NCBI GenBank assembly: GCA_022821145.1
Contig: JAJEEE010000075.1
Location: 1-41,557 of the forward strand
Length of the DNA stretch: 41,557 nucleotides
Direction: 5' to 3'
Source of the DNA: Acidobacteriota bacterium
GTDB taxonomy: Bacteria > Acidobacteriota > Terriglobia > 20CM-2-55-15
Each line of letters opens with the position of its first letter. Within the stretch, counting starts at the first letter, position 1. A program made the position numbers and the translations under genes. The notes beneath the pieces were generated by a model. That model saw only the letters and a list, made by a program, of their open reading frames with translations, was not told the origin of the DNA and ran no database searches. Shown in pieces: positions 1-7,707 of the stretch.

Positions 1-360
1 ACGCCGCGCGGCGACAGCGTGTGGATGTTCTCCCTGGAGGGAACCCTCGGGCCGGCGCCGCCGGCCCCGGCGGGTTCGGGAGGACGCGGCGGCGCGCCCC
101 CCGCCGCGGTCCCGGGCGAGCCGGAGGCGGTGGATCTCGCGGCGGGCCGCCAGGTCTTCGTCGAAGCCTGCGTCTTTTGCCATGGAGAGGGGGGCGAAGG
201 CGGACACGAGGGAATTCCGCTCGACGGCGCGTCGAGCGCGGCGGCGAACCGCGCCACGATCACGAACGGGAGCGGTTCGATGCCATCGTTCGGCAACCTG
301 CTGACGCCGCGGCAAATCCAGGACGTCGCGGCCTACGTGGCCGAAGCGTTGGCGCCGTAA
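1..360 (+). CDS. C-terminal end of a PQQ quinoprotein with fused cytochrome c domain (5' truncated by window edge)
   Basis: The reading frame is open from base 1, so the gene starts outside the window and only its last 119 residues are seen. The first residues (GDSVWMFSLEGTLGP) look like the end of a PQQ-dependent dehydrogenase beta-propeller. A Pro/Gly/Ala-rich linker follows, then a small cytochrome c domain with heme motif CVFCH and a likely axial Met in GSGSMPSF, ending in the usual C-terminal helix. Quinoproteins with such a tail oxidise alcohols or sugars in the periplasm and pass electrons to the fused heme. The next gene, a PQQ sugar-dehydrogenase homologue, is convergent 15 bp away, so the two are not co-transcribed. 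Substrate cannot be judged from this fragment. Confidence 0.8.
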   Translation, partial: TPRGDSVWMFSLEGTLGPAPPAPAGSGGRGGAPPAAVPGEPEAVDLAAGRQVFVEACVFCHGEGGEGGHEGIPLDGASSAAANRATITNGSGSMPSFGNLLTPRQIQDVAAYVAEALAP

Positions 361-375
361 CGCCCGGGGCCGTTC

Positions 376-1584
376 TCAGTCGGCCGGCTCGATCTTGAGC
401 AGCGCGGCGTCGTCTTCCTCGGTCAGCACGTAGAGGTTCCCGTCGAGGCCGTCCTTGACGTCGCGGATCCTCTGGCCGAGTTGCGTGAGCAGGGCCTCGC
501 GCCGCCGCTCGTTCCCGTTCTCGTCGAAGAAGATCCGGACCAAGTGGCCCGTGCCCTGGACCTGCCCGACGCGCAGGGCCCCGATGAATGCGCTGGTGTT
601 CCATTGGGGCATCCCCTCGCCGGTGTAGAACGCGAGTCCCGACGGCGAGATGCCCGGGACGAAGTGGGCCACGGGCAGCGTCACGCCCTCGCGCCAGGGC
701 AGCGCCGACTGGAACGGCCCGTCGTAGGAGCGCCCGAAGCTGATGTCGGGCCAGCCGTAGTTGGCGCCCGCGTCGATGATGTTGACCTCGTCGCCGCCGT
801 TGGGTCCCATCTCGCTGTTCCACAGCTCGCCGGTGACGGGGTTGAAGGCCAGTCCCAGCGTGTTCCGATGCCCCATGGAATACACCTCGGGCGCGTAGCC
901 CGCCCGGCCCTCGAACGGATTGCCGGGCGCGGGGTCCCCGTCCTCGGTCAGCCGCAGGACCTTGCCCCGCAGGTTCGAGGGGTCCTGGGCCGCGTTGCCG
1001 TTCGACGCGCCCGTCGTCATGTAGAGGTAGCCGTCATCCCCGAACACGATGCGCGAGGCGGAGCCGCCGTTGCCCGGCCAGGAATCGGCGACGAGGATGT
1101 CTTCCACGTCCTCCAGGCGGCCGTCGACGAACCGGCCGCGGGCCAGTGTCGTGGCGACTTCCAGCGGTTCCGGGTTCAGGTTCTTCGTATAGGTCAGGTA
1201 GACGGTGCGATTGTTCTCGAAGTCGGGGTGGAGCTCGATGTCCATCAGCCCGGACAGCCGGACCGCGTGCACGACGGGCGCGCCCGGGATCGGATCCGGA
1301 TCCAGGACGCCGTTCCGGACGATGCGCAGCTGGCCCCGGCGTTCGGTCACCAGGATGTCGCCCCCGGGAAGGAATGCCATGTCCCAGGGATGGAACAGGC
1401 CCTTCGTGACGACGGACACCCGGATGTCCAGGCCCCGCTCGGCCGTGGGGAACTCCCAGGGGCCGTCGCCCAGCGGCGGCACCGGAAGCGCGCCGCGCTG
1501 TGCGGGCGCCGACAGGGCGCCGGCGAGCAGCACGGCGGCGGCGGCGAGCCCCCGCATGGCGGGACGCGCGGTTCCTGAAGTCAT
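376..1584 (-). CDS. PQQ-dependent sugar dehydrogenase (sorbosone/aldose dehydrogenase family)
   Basis: A 402-residue secreted protein of the soluble glucose/sorbosone dehydrogenase family, a six-bladed beta-propeller that binds PQQ and oxidises aldose sugars in the periplasm. Residues 1-30 form a signal peptide ending at APAQR. Family segments in order are HPWDMAFLPGGDILVTERRG, the central GDDGYLYMTTGASNGNAAQDP, and GHRNTLGLAFNP followed by EMGPNGGDEVN. Length matches the family (about 350-400). The start at 1584 is chosen because AAGGAGG lies 8 bases before it; a longer frame to 1659 lacks a comparable site. It resembles Asd/YliI more than Ca-dependent sGDH. The exact substrate is unknown. 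Confidence 0.9.
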   Translation of the reverse strand: MTSGTARPAMRGLAAAAVLLAGALSAPAQRGALPVPPLGDGPWEFPTAERGLDIRVSVVTKGLFHPWDMAFLPGGDILVTERRGQLRIVRNGVLDPDPIPGAPVVHAVRLSGLMDIELHPDFENNRTVYLTYTKNLNPEPLEVATTLARGRFVDGRLEDVEDILVADSWPGNGGSASRIVFGDDGYLYMTTGASNGNAAQDPSNLRGKVLRLTEDGDPAPGNPFEGRAGYAPEVYSMGHRNTLGLAFNPVTGELWNSEMGPNGGDEVNIIDAGANYGWPDISFGRSYDGPFQSALPWREGVTLPVAHFVPGISPSGLAFYTGEGMPQWNTSAFIGALRVGQVQGTGHLVRIFFDENGNERRREALLTQLGQRIRDVKDGLDGNLYVLTEEDDAALLKIEPAD

Positions 1585-1677
1585 TATCGTGGCCTCCTTC
1601 GGGCGCGTAGCCGTCCGATCATATGACAACATCCCGTTCCGGCTGTAGCCTGAATTCATGTCCGAGACGCGCGCTCT

Positions 1678-2535
1678 TCACCCGCTTCGCGCCATCCGGG
1701 CCAGTCCGGCGACGTAGCGTTCCATCGCCGCCGGCGACTGGGCGAGATACAGGGACGGCTCGATGACCTCGACTTCGGAAACGCGCAACCGGCCGCCGAT
1801 GTCCCGCATCAGGTCGAGTCGCGCGTAGAAGACGTCGCCGGGAACGACGCCGAGGCATGCCTCGGCAATGGCGATTTCCTCGCCGGTGACGGCAAGGCCT
1901 TCCGATACGTGTTCGTCGTCGCCTTCGAATCGCGGCGCCTTGCGCACGGCGTGCGTCCAGGCGCCGTCGACGCCGATCACGGAACGCTCCCCCTCGCTCG
2001 ATTCCACGCTCCGAAAATAGGGTTGAACCATGACGTCCCCGTCCCCGACGAGGGCGTCGAGGAAGCGTTGCGCCCGGCCGGTCTCGCCGGGGCCGAAGCG
2101 CCGGGTGCGGAACGAAGCCGCCGAGACGGCCGGCTTGACGACGATGTCGTCCCAATCGCGCCCGTCCAGCAACCCGACGAGGTCCACGGGTTCGGTGCGT
2201 CGCAGGAACAAGGTCGGAACCACGGGGACGCCCGCGGCGTCAAGCGCCGACAGGTATCGCTTGTCGACGTTCCAACGCACGGCGGAGGCGGGATTCGTCA
2301 GCGTGGAGGCCCCGTCGGCCGCTTGGACCCACGCCAGGAACGCATCCGTCGCCTCGAAGTAGTTCCAGCAGGACCGGAAGACGCAGACCCTGTAGTCGGA
2401 CGGACGGTCCGACGGGTCGTCCCATGCGAGGAAGCCGGCCGAGAGGCCCGCCGCCTCGAGGGCGTTCGACAACAGCGCCGCGTCCGGGTCCGGCTCAGGA
2501 AGCGTGCGGCATGTGATGAGGCCGATGTCCTGCAT
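1678..2535 (-). CDS. ATP-grasp domain protein (RimK/DcsG-like ligase)
   Basis: A 285-residue cytoplasmic protein with ATP-grasp character. An N-terminal alpha/beta domain holds the segment VFRSCWNYFEATDAFLAW. The linker NPASAVRWNVDKRYLSALDAAGVPVVPT leads into the ATP-grasp core, with WDDIVVKPAVSAASF as the nucleotide-binding lysine strand and FYARLDLMRDIGGRLRVSEVEVIEPSLYL carrying the acidic Mg-binding residues. Such enzymes form amide-like bonds through acyl-phosphate intermediates. The N-terminal pattern is closest to the family of DcsG, the O-ureido-D-serine cyclo-ligase of D-cycloserine synthesis, but no other dcs-like genes are nearby. It is transcribed away from the SSS symporter, with 64 bp between their starts. 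The substrate is not known. Confidence 0.75.
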   Translation of the reverse strand: MQDIGLITCRTLPEPDPDAALLSNALEAAGLSAGFLAWDDPSDRPSDYRVCVFRSCWNYFEATDAFLAWVQAADGASTLTNPASAVRWNVDKRYLSALDAAGVPVVPTLFLRRTEPVDLVGLLDGRDWDDIVVKPAVSAASFRTRRFGPGETGRAQRFLDALVGDGDVMVQPYFRSVESSEGERSVIGVDGAWTHAVRKAPRFEGDDEHVSEGLAVTGEEIAIAEACLGVVPGDVFYARLDLMRDIGGRLRVSEVEVIEPSLYLAQSPAAMERYVAGLARMARSG

Positions 2536-2599
2536 GCTCGATTCCCGTGCGTCGGCATTCCGGCCGGCGTGTTAGCATCCTGCTTCCTCGGCCGTCACC

Positions 2600-4225
2600 A
2601 TGCCCACGTTGACCACCTTCGACTGGATCGTCATCGGCGTCTACTTCATCGCCGTCTTCGCCATAGCGTACCGCGCGACGCACGGCGAGGGCACCCGGGC
2701 CTCGGCGGGGAACTACTTCCTGGGCGGGCGGCACACGGGCTGGTTCGTCATCGGCGCGTCGCTGTTCGCCTCCAACATCGGGTCCGAGCACCTGGTGGGT
2801 CTGGCCGGGTCGGGCGCCGCCGGCGGCGTGGCCGTCGGCCAGTTCGAAGTCCAGGCGACGCTGGTCCTGTTGGTGCTGGCCTGGTTCTTCGTGCCGTTCT
2901 ACATCGGCAGCGGCGTCTTCACGGTGCCGGAGTTCATGGAGCGGCGGTATTCGCCGGCCGTGCGCTGGTACCTGGCCGTGATCGCGATCATCGGCTACGT
3001 CCTGACCAAGATCTCGGTCACCGTCGCCGCCGGCGGGATCATCTTCGAGACCCTGATGGGGATCGACTTCTGGACGGGCGCCCTGGTCGTCATCCTGGCG
3101 ACCGGCGTCTACACGGTGCTCGGCGGCCTCCGGGCCGTGCTCTACACCGACATGCTCCAGATGTTCGTCCTGGTCGGCGGATCGTTGACCGTCACGATCG
3201 CGGGCCTCCACGCGCTCGGCGGCTGGGACGAGATGCGGGCGATCGCCGGTCCCGAGTTCATGACGGTCTGGAAGCCGTCCAGCCACCCGGACTTCCCGTG
3301 GAGCGGGATCATCACCGGGGCGCCGATTCTCGGAATCTGGTACTGGTGCACCGACCAATATATCGTCCAGCGCGTGCTGGCGGCCCGCGACATCGACAAC
3401 GCGCGCCGTGGGAGCCTGTTCGGCGGGCTGCTGAAGCTGACGCCGCTGTTCCTGTTCGTCATACCGGGCGTCGTCGCCTACGCGTTGGCGCAACAGGGCC
3501 GGGTGACGCTCGATGCGCCGGACGCGGCGCTGCCCACGCTGATCGGCGCTCTGCTGCCCTCCGGTCTGCGCGGCCTGGTGGCGGCCGGCCTCCTGGCCGC
3601 GTTGATGAGCTCGCTCTCGTCGGTATTCAACTCGTGCTCGACGCTGGTCGCGTGGGACATCTACCGGAAGCTCCATCCCGCGGCGCGCGACTCGACGCTG
3701 GTCCGCGTCGGGCAGGTGGCGACGATCGCGCTGATCGGCGTCTCCCTGGCGTGGATCCCGATGATGGACCTGATCTCGGGGCAGATGTACCAGTACCTGC
3801 AGAGCGTGCAGTCCTATATCGCCCCGCCGATCACGGCCGTATTCGTCGTCGGTCTGCTGTGGCGCCGCGTGAACGCGGCGGGCGCCATCGTCAGCCTGGT
3901 GGCGGGTTTCCTGCTGGGCGCGGCGCGCCTCGTCGCCGAGCTCAACCAGGACGCGCTCGGGGACGGGCTCCTCTACCGGTTCGCCGACATCAACTTCCTT
4001 CACTTCGGCGGCCTGCTCTTCGCGGCGTGTTGCGTGATTCTGGCGGCCGTGAGCCTCCTGACCGCGCCGCCCTCGACGGAGCGCATCGCGGGCCTGACCG
4101 TGGGGACGCGGCGCCGCGCGGCTCCGGAAACCGACGGCGATCGGGCGTGGCGCCGCCGCGACGTGTGGCTGAGCGGGGTCCTGGCGGTCGGGGTCATCCT
4201 GACGTGGCTCTACTTCACCGGATGA
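2600..4225 (+). CDS. Sodium:solute symporter, SSS/SGLT family
   Basis: A 541-residue inner-membrane protein with about 13-14 hydrophobic helices, the usual size for the SSS family. The N terminus (FDWIVIGVYFIAVF, then NYFLGGRHTGWFVIGASLFASNIGSEHLVGLAGSG) shows the first helices and the conserved unwound first core helix. GVFTVPEFMERRY, YTVLGGLRAVLYTDMLQMFVL and WYWCTDQYIVQRVLAARD are typical of the sugar-type branch. These proteins couple Na+ entry to uptake of sugars, amino acids or related solutes. It runs in the same direction as the Rieske oxygenase 70 bp downstream, so the two may be co-transcribed and the transported solute may be what that pathway consumes. No clear ribosome-binding site precedes the ATG. 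Confidence 0.93.
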   Translation: MPTLTTFDWIVIGVYFIAVFAIAYRATHGEGTRASAGNYFLGGRHTGWFVIGASLFASNIGSEHLVGLAGSGAAGGVAVGQFEVQATLVLLVLAWFFVPFYIGSGVFTVPEFMERRYSPAVRWYLAVIAIIGYVLTKISVTVAAGGIIFETLMGIDFWTGALVVILATGVYTVLGGLRAVLYTDMLQMFVLVGGSLTVTIAGLHALGGWDEMRAIAGPEFMTVWKPSSHPDFPWSGIITGAPILGIWYWCTDQYIVQRVLAARDIDNARRGSLFGGLLKLTPLFLFVIPGVVAYALAQQGRVTLDAPDAALPTLIGALLPSGLRGLVAAGLLAALMSSLSSVFNSCSTLVAWDIYRKLHPAARDSTLVRVGQVATIALIGVSLAWIPMMDLISGQMYQYLQSVQSYIAPPITAVFVVGLLWRRVNAAGAIVSLVAGFLLGAARLVAELNQDALGDGLLYRFADINFLHFGGLLFAACCVILAAVSLLTAPPSTERIAGLTVGTRRRAAPETDGDRAWRRRDVWLSGVLAVGVILTWLYFTG

Positions 4226-4294
4226 CGTCCTCGGCGCGCGGGTTGCCGCCCGAGCCCATCCACGGTTAATCTTCGACGGAGGACGGCGCGGCCC

Positions 4295-5557
4295 ATGCTC
4301 TCGCACGCGGACAACCGGAAGCTGACCCAGGTGGGCGCGGGGACGCCCATGGGCGCGCTCCTGCGGCGATACTGGATGCCGGTCGCCGCCGTCGACGCGT
4401 TGGATTCCGAGCCGGTCCGGCCCGTCCGCCTGATGGGCGAGGACCTGATCCTGTACCGCGACCGCGCGGGGACCTTCGGCCTCGTCGACCGCCATTGCCC
4501 CCACCGGCGCGCCGACATGGCCCACGGGTTCGTAGAGGATTGCGGCCTCCGGTGTCACTACCACGGTTGGCTGTTCGACGAGACCGGGCGGTGCCTCTCG
4601 CAGCCGTACGAGGACATCGCCCACCCCGAGGCCAAGTTCAAGGACAAGATTCGCATTCTGTCGTACCCGGTTGAAATCAAAGCGGATTTGGTGTGGGCGT
4701 ACCTGGGTCCCGATCCGCCTCCCCTGATCCCCGACTGGGAGGTCTTCCACTGGGAGAACGGATTCCGGCAGATCGTTTTCGCCGAGGTGCCCTGCAACTG
4801 GTTCCAGTGCCAGGAGAACTCGATCGACCCGGTGCACTTCGAGTGGCTGCACCTGAACTGGTCCGAGCGGCTTCGGGAGACGGGCGGCGCGTACTCGCCC
4901 CGGCACCTGAAGCTCGGTTTCGAGGAGTTCGAGTACGGGCACGTCTACCGTCGCGTCCGCGAGGGTACGGACGAATCCCATCCCCTGTGGACGACCGGGC
5001 GCGTCTGCCTGTGGCCGAACGCGCTGTTCACCGGGACGCACTTCGAGTGGCGCGTTCCCGTCGACGACGAGAACACGTTGAGCGTGACCTGGTCGTATGC
5101 GAAGGTGCCCAAGGACCGGGAGCCCTATGTACAGCAGGGCACGATCCCGTCCTGGCGGGGTCCCGTCCGGGAGCCGGGCTCGGAGAGGTGGATCACCACC
5201 CACGTCATGAACCAGGACTTCGTCGCCTGGGCCGGGCAGGGGACCGTCGCCGACCGCACGGCCGAGCACCTTGCATCCAGCGACGAAGGCGTTCTGATGC
5301 TCCGCAAGCGGTTCCTGGAAGAGATGGACCGCGTCGAGCGGGGCGGAGAGCCGAAGGCGCTGATTCGCGACGCCGCGGCGAACCGCCGCGTGCGTCTGCC
5401 GGTGGCGGACCGAAAGGCCGTCGAGGAGGGAATCAGCCGCGAGGACATGCTCCGGCACCCGTTCATGCGAGGCTTCCTCGTCGACGGCTACCCGTTCCAG
5501 CAGGGGCAGCCGCCGGCGGTCCGGCGGGAATTCGAGCAGGCGATGGGGATCGGTTGA
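4295..5557 (+). CDS. Rieske non-heme iron aromatic-ring hydroxylating oxygenase, large subunit
   Basis: A 420-residue cytoplasmic oxygenase. The N-terminal Rieske domain has both cluster motifs, C68-P-H70 and C87-H-Y-H90, which bind a 2Fe-2S centre. The catalytic domain has ENSIDPVHFEWLH near residues 174-186, carrying the two His iron ligands (H181, H186). Length and layout match the phthalate 4,5-dioxygenase/vanillate demethylase-like group, which hydroxylates or O-demethylates aromatic compounds. No reductase or ferredoxin gene is adjacent, so electrons must come from elsewhere. GGAGG lies 12 bases before the ATG. The 38 bp gap to the next gene, a secreted protein, and the shared direction suggest one operon from 2600 to 6477. 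Confidence 0.92.
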   Translation: MLSHADNRKLTQVGAGTPMGALLRRYWMPVAAVDALDSEPVRPVRLMGEDLILYRDRAGTFGLVDRHCPHRRADMAHGFVEDCGLRCHYHGWLFDETGRCLSQPYEDIAHPEAKFKDKIRILSYPVEIKADLVWAYLGPDPPPLIPDWEVFHWENGFRQIVFAEVPCNWFQCQENSIDPVHFEWLHLNWSERLRETGGAYSPRHLKLGFEEFEYGHVYRRVREGTDESHPLWTTGRVCLWPNALFTGTHFEWRVPVDDENTLSVTWSYAKVPKDREPYVQQGTIPSWRGPVREPGSERWITTHVMNQDFVAWAGQGTVADRTAEHLASSDEGVLMLRKRFLEEMDRVERGGEPKALIRDAAANRRVRLPVADRKAVEEGISREDMLRHPFMRGFLVDGYPFQQGQPPAVRREFEQAMGIG

Positions 5558-5595
5558 CGGACGCCAGCCGATGTGTTGACAGGAGATTCGAACGC

Positions 5596-6477
5596 ATGAA
5601 GACTACGCCTATGGTTGTACGGAATCACCCGCGGGCGAGGGTCGCCGCGGCCGTGGTCATCCTGGCGCTGTGGACGATGGCCGTCCCGGCGCGGGCGCAG
5701 CGCGGAGGGGACGCCTTCGATCCTGCCGCCGCCGAACCGGCGCCGCGCCTGGAGGACGGCCGCGTCCAAATCGGCGCGCGGGCCGGCGAGACCGGGTTCT
5801 GGTTCCCCCTGGGCGGGGCCTGGGCCAACCTGGCCGACAACGACGACCTGTCGGGACCGTCCTACTCCGAGTCGTTCTTCCCCGGCCGTCCGACGTTCAG
5901 CCAGGTCCCCCTGCAACCCTGGGCGCGGGCCGTTCTGGACTACCGTAGCCTGAACCGGTTCGAGCCGCACGCGCGCTGCAAGGCGTCGGGCGGCGTTCGG
6001 CAGTTCCAGACGCCCTACGGCGTGGAGATCGTCGAACTCGATCACCTGGACCGGATCTACATCTTCGACGTGGGCGGACCCCATTCGTACCGCATCATCC
6101 ACATGGACGCCGAGCACCCCGACGACGTGCGGCCCACCTACTACGGCCACTCGATCGGGTGGTGGGAAGGGGATACGCTGGTCGTGGACACGATCGGGTT
6201 CAACGAGCGGTTCTGGTTCGACCGCCGCGGTTTTCCCCACACCGAGCGGCTGCACCTGGTGGAGCGCTTCACGCGGACGAGCCTGGAGCGGATGAGCTAC
6301 GAGGTCACGATCGAGGACCCCGGCGTGTATACCGAGCCGTGGACATCGGGCTTCTACCTGGTCTGGACGCCGGGGTGGGAGAACTTCGAGTACGTCTGCC
6401 AGGAGAACAACCTCGCCTCGGACCTGATGATCGGAACCGAGGACGCGGTGGACCGCGCCTATCGCGTCGTTCCCTGA
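5596..6477 (+). CDS. Exported protein of unknown function ('GWWEGDTLVVDT' family)
   Basis: A 293-residue protein with a clear signal peptide (charged start, hydrophobic stretch to residue 32, cleavage near ARAQR). AGGAG ends 9 bases before the ATG. The mature part contains GHSIGWWEGDTLVVDTIGFNERFWFD and HTERLHLVERFTR, motifs I recognise from a family common in Acidobacteriota and related environmental genomes, usually annotated only as hypothetical. YGVEIVELDHLDRIYIF and GGPHSYRIIHMDAEHP suggest a mainly beta-sheet fold. The alternation of aromatic and acidic residues could suit ligand or sugar binding, but that is a guess. It lies directly downstream of the Rieske oxygenase, and its stop abuts the stop of the convergent P-loop gene. 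Confidence 0.75.
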   Translation: MKTTPMVVRNHPRARVAAAVVILALWTMAVPARAQRGGDAFDPAAAEPAPRLEDGRVQIGARAGETGFWFPLGGAWANLADNDDLSGPSYSESFFPGRPTFSQVPLQPWARAVLDYRSLNRFEPHARCKASGGVRQFQTPYGVEIVELDHLDRIYIFDVGGPHSYRIIHMDAEHPDDVRPTYYGHSIGWWEGDTLVVDTIGFNERFWFDRRGFPHTERLHLVERFTRTSLERMSYEVTIEDPGVYTEPWTSGFYLVWTPGWENFEYVCQENNLASDLMIGTEDAVDRAYRVVP

Positions 6478-7026
6478 TCAGAGTTCCCGAAGAATCCGCT
6501 CGACTCTCCGCTCGACGGGCGCCGCGGGCACCGAAACGACTTCGTAGCCCAGGTTCCGGTACGCGGCGGGCAGTTCCCGTTCGAGCCGTTTCAATACCGC
6601 CGCGCTCTCCGTGCGCGCGTAGTCCCCGGCGTAGGGAAGGGGTTCCATGAAGAAGATCTTCCGGTACGCGTTCCCGCGGCACAGGCGACGCGCCTCGGCG
6701 GGATCGAGGCCGGCGATCGCGTGGTAGACGATGTTGTCGGGCATCGCGCGGTCGAAAAAAACGACCGCGTCGGTCGGCGTCCGCGACTCGGCCGCGAACT
6801 TTCGCGCCAGGATCTCGCGCTGGAATCGTGCTTCGTCGCCGCGTATCCGCTCGATGGTCCAGCCCGCGGCCACGCGCTCGTCGATAATGGAGCGCGCGGC
6901 TTCCGGGACCGTCCGGTAGCCGCGGGCCGCCAGCGCGTTGACGGTGGTCGTGATGCCCGAGCACGGACGTCCCGTCAGGACGTACCAGCCCGGCTCCGGA
7001 GCGCGATCACCGCCCGTTTGCCTCAT
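6478..7026 (-). CDS. P-loop AAA_28-type ATPase/kinase-like protein with altered Walker A
   Basis: A 182-residue protein of the short AAA_28-like P-loop group. Family marks are YVLTGRPCSGITTTVNALAARGY near the start, VPEAARSIIDERVAAG, FQREILARKF and the Walker B-like VVFFDRAMPD. The Walker A is unusual: in GRPCSGIT (residues 19-26) the invariant Lys is replaced by Ile (codon ATC). The rest of the fold looks intact and the codon usage matches neighbours, so it may bind nucleotide weakly, bind without hydrolysis, or be at the start of decay. Its role is unknown. It is divergent from the DUF1080 lipoprotein gene, and its stop codon touches the stop of the gene on the other strand. Confidence 0.75.
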   Translation of the reverse strand: MRQTGGDRAPEPGWYVLTGRPCSGITTTVNALAARGYRTVPEAARSIIDERVAAGWTIERIRGDEARFQREILARKFAAESRTPTDAVVFFDRAMPDNIVYHAIAGLDPAEARRLCRGNAYRKIFFMEPLPYAGDYARTESAAVLKRLERELPAAYRNLGYEVVSVPAAPVERRVERILREL

Positions 7027-7085
7027 GGGTTAGACTTCTCCGATATCCGGTGGAACGGATCATCGTAGTCGATCAAAGGAGACCC

Positions 7086-7688
7086 ATGATGAAACGTGCA
7101 TCCGCGTTCGCTCTGAGCGTGATGTCGCTGGGCCTTTGGGCCTGCGGCGCCGACGATGCCGCGGCCCCCGCCGAGCCGGAACGGACGGTCCTGTTCGACG
7201 GCTCCACCACCGACGGCTGGAACGTTACCGGCGAGGCCAACTGGACCCTGGATCCGACGGACGATTCGGTGATGGCCGACAACGGGATGGCCGGTTTCCT
7301 CGTCACGCCGGACTCGTACGCGGACTTCGAGTTGACGCTGGAGTTCTGGGTGGACGAACCCGCCAACAGCGGCGTGTTCATCCGGTGCCAGGAACCCGAG
7401 GCCATCAACGCCGAGAACGCGTACGAGGTGAACATCTTCGACACGCGGCCGGACCAGACCTACCGGACCGGATCCATCGTGAACTTCGCGCCGCCGTCCG
7501 AGGTCATCAACGTCGGCGGGCAGTGGAACACGTACGAGATTCGCGCGGAAGGTTCCCGGCTGACCGTGATCCTCAACGGGGTTCAGACCGTGGACGTCGA
7601 GGACGACGCCTACACCGAGGGTCCGATCGGGCTGCAATACGGTTCGGGAATCGTGAAGTTCCGCAACGTCGAGATTCGGGCGCTGTAG
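7086..7688 (+). CDS. DUF1080 (3-keto-disaccharide hydrolase domain) lipoprotein
   Basis: A 200-residue lipoprotein: the signal sequence ends in the lipobox LWAC (Cys 24), followed by GADDAAAPAEPE. The body is a single DUF1080/3-keto-disaccharide hydrolase domain: TVLFDGSTTDGW at its start, FELTLEFWVDEPANSGVFIRC in the middle, YEVNIFDTRPDQTYRTGSI, then WNTYEIRAEGSRLTVILNG and GPIGLQYGSGIVKFRNVEIR at the end. The fold is a concanavalin-like sandwich that acts on or binds sugars in the periplasm. AAAGGAG at 7075-7081 serves two adjacent ATGs (7086 and 7089); the second has the better spacing and the start could be either. The sugar-enzyme role is a family inference. Confidence 0.85.
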   Translation: MMKRASAFALSVMSLGLWACGADDAAAPAEPERTVLFDGSTTDGWNVTGEANWTLDPTDDSVMADNGMAGFLVTPDSYADFELTLEFWVDEPANSGVFIRCQEPEAINAENAYEVNIFDTRPDQTYRTGSIVNFAPPSEVINVGGQWNTYEIRAEGSRLTVILNGVQTVDVEDDAYTEGPIGLQYGSGIVKFRNVEIRAL

Positions 7689-7707
7689 CGAGCGTCCGGG
7701 CGAGGGA

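Noticed and set aside
2495-5458. A very long open frame on the minus strand (nearly 1,000 codons) opposite the symporter and Rieske oxygenase
   Set aside because: Low-complexity Arg/His/Asp/Gln-rich translation with no domain. It is the antisense frame of two well-supported genes, as expected at high GC.
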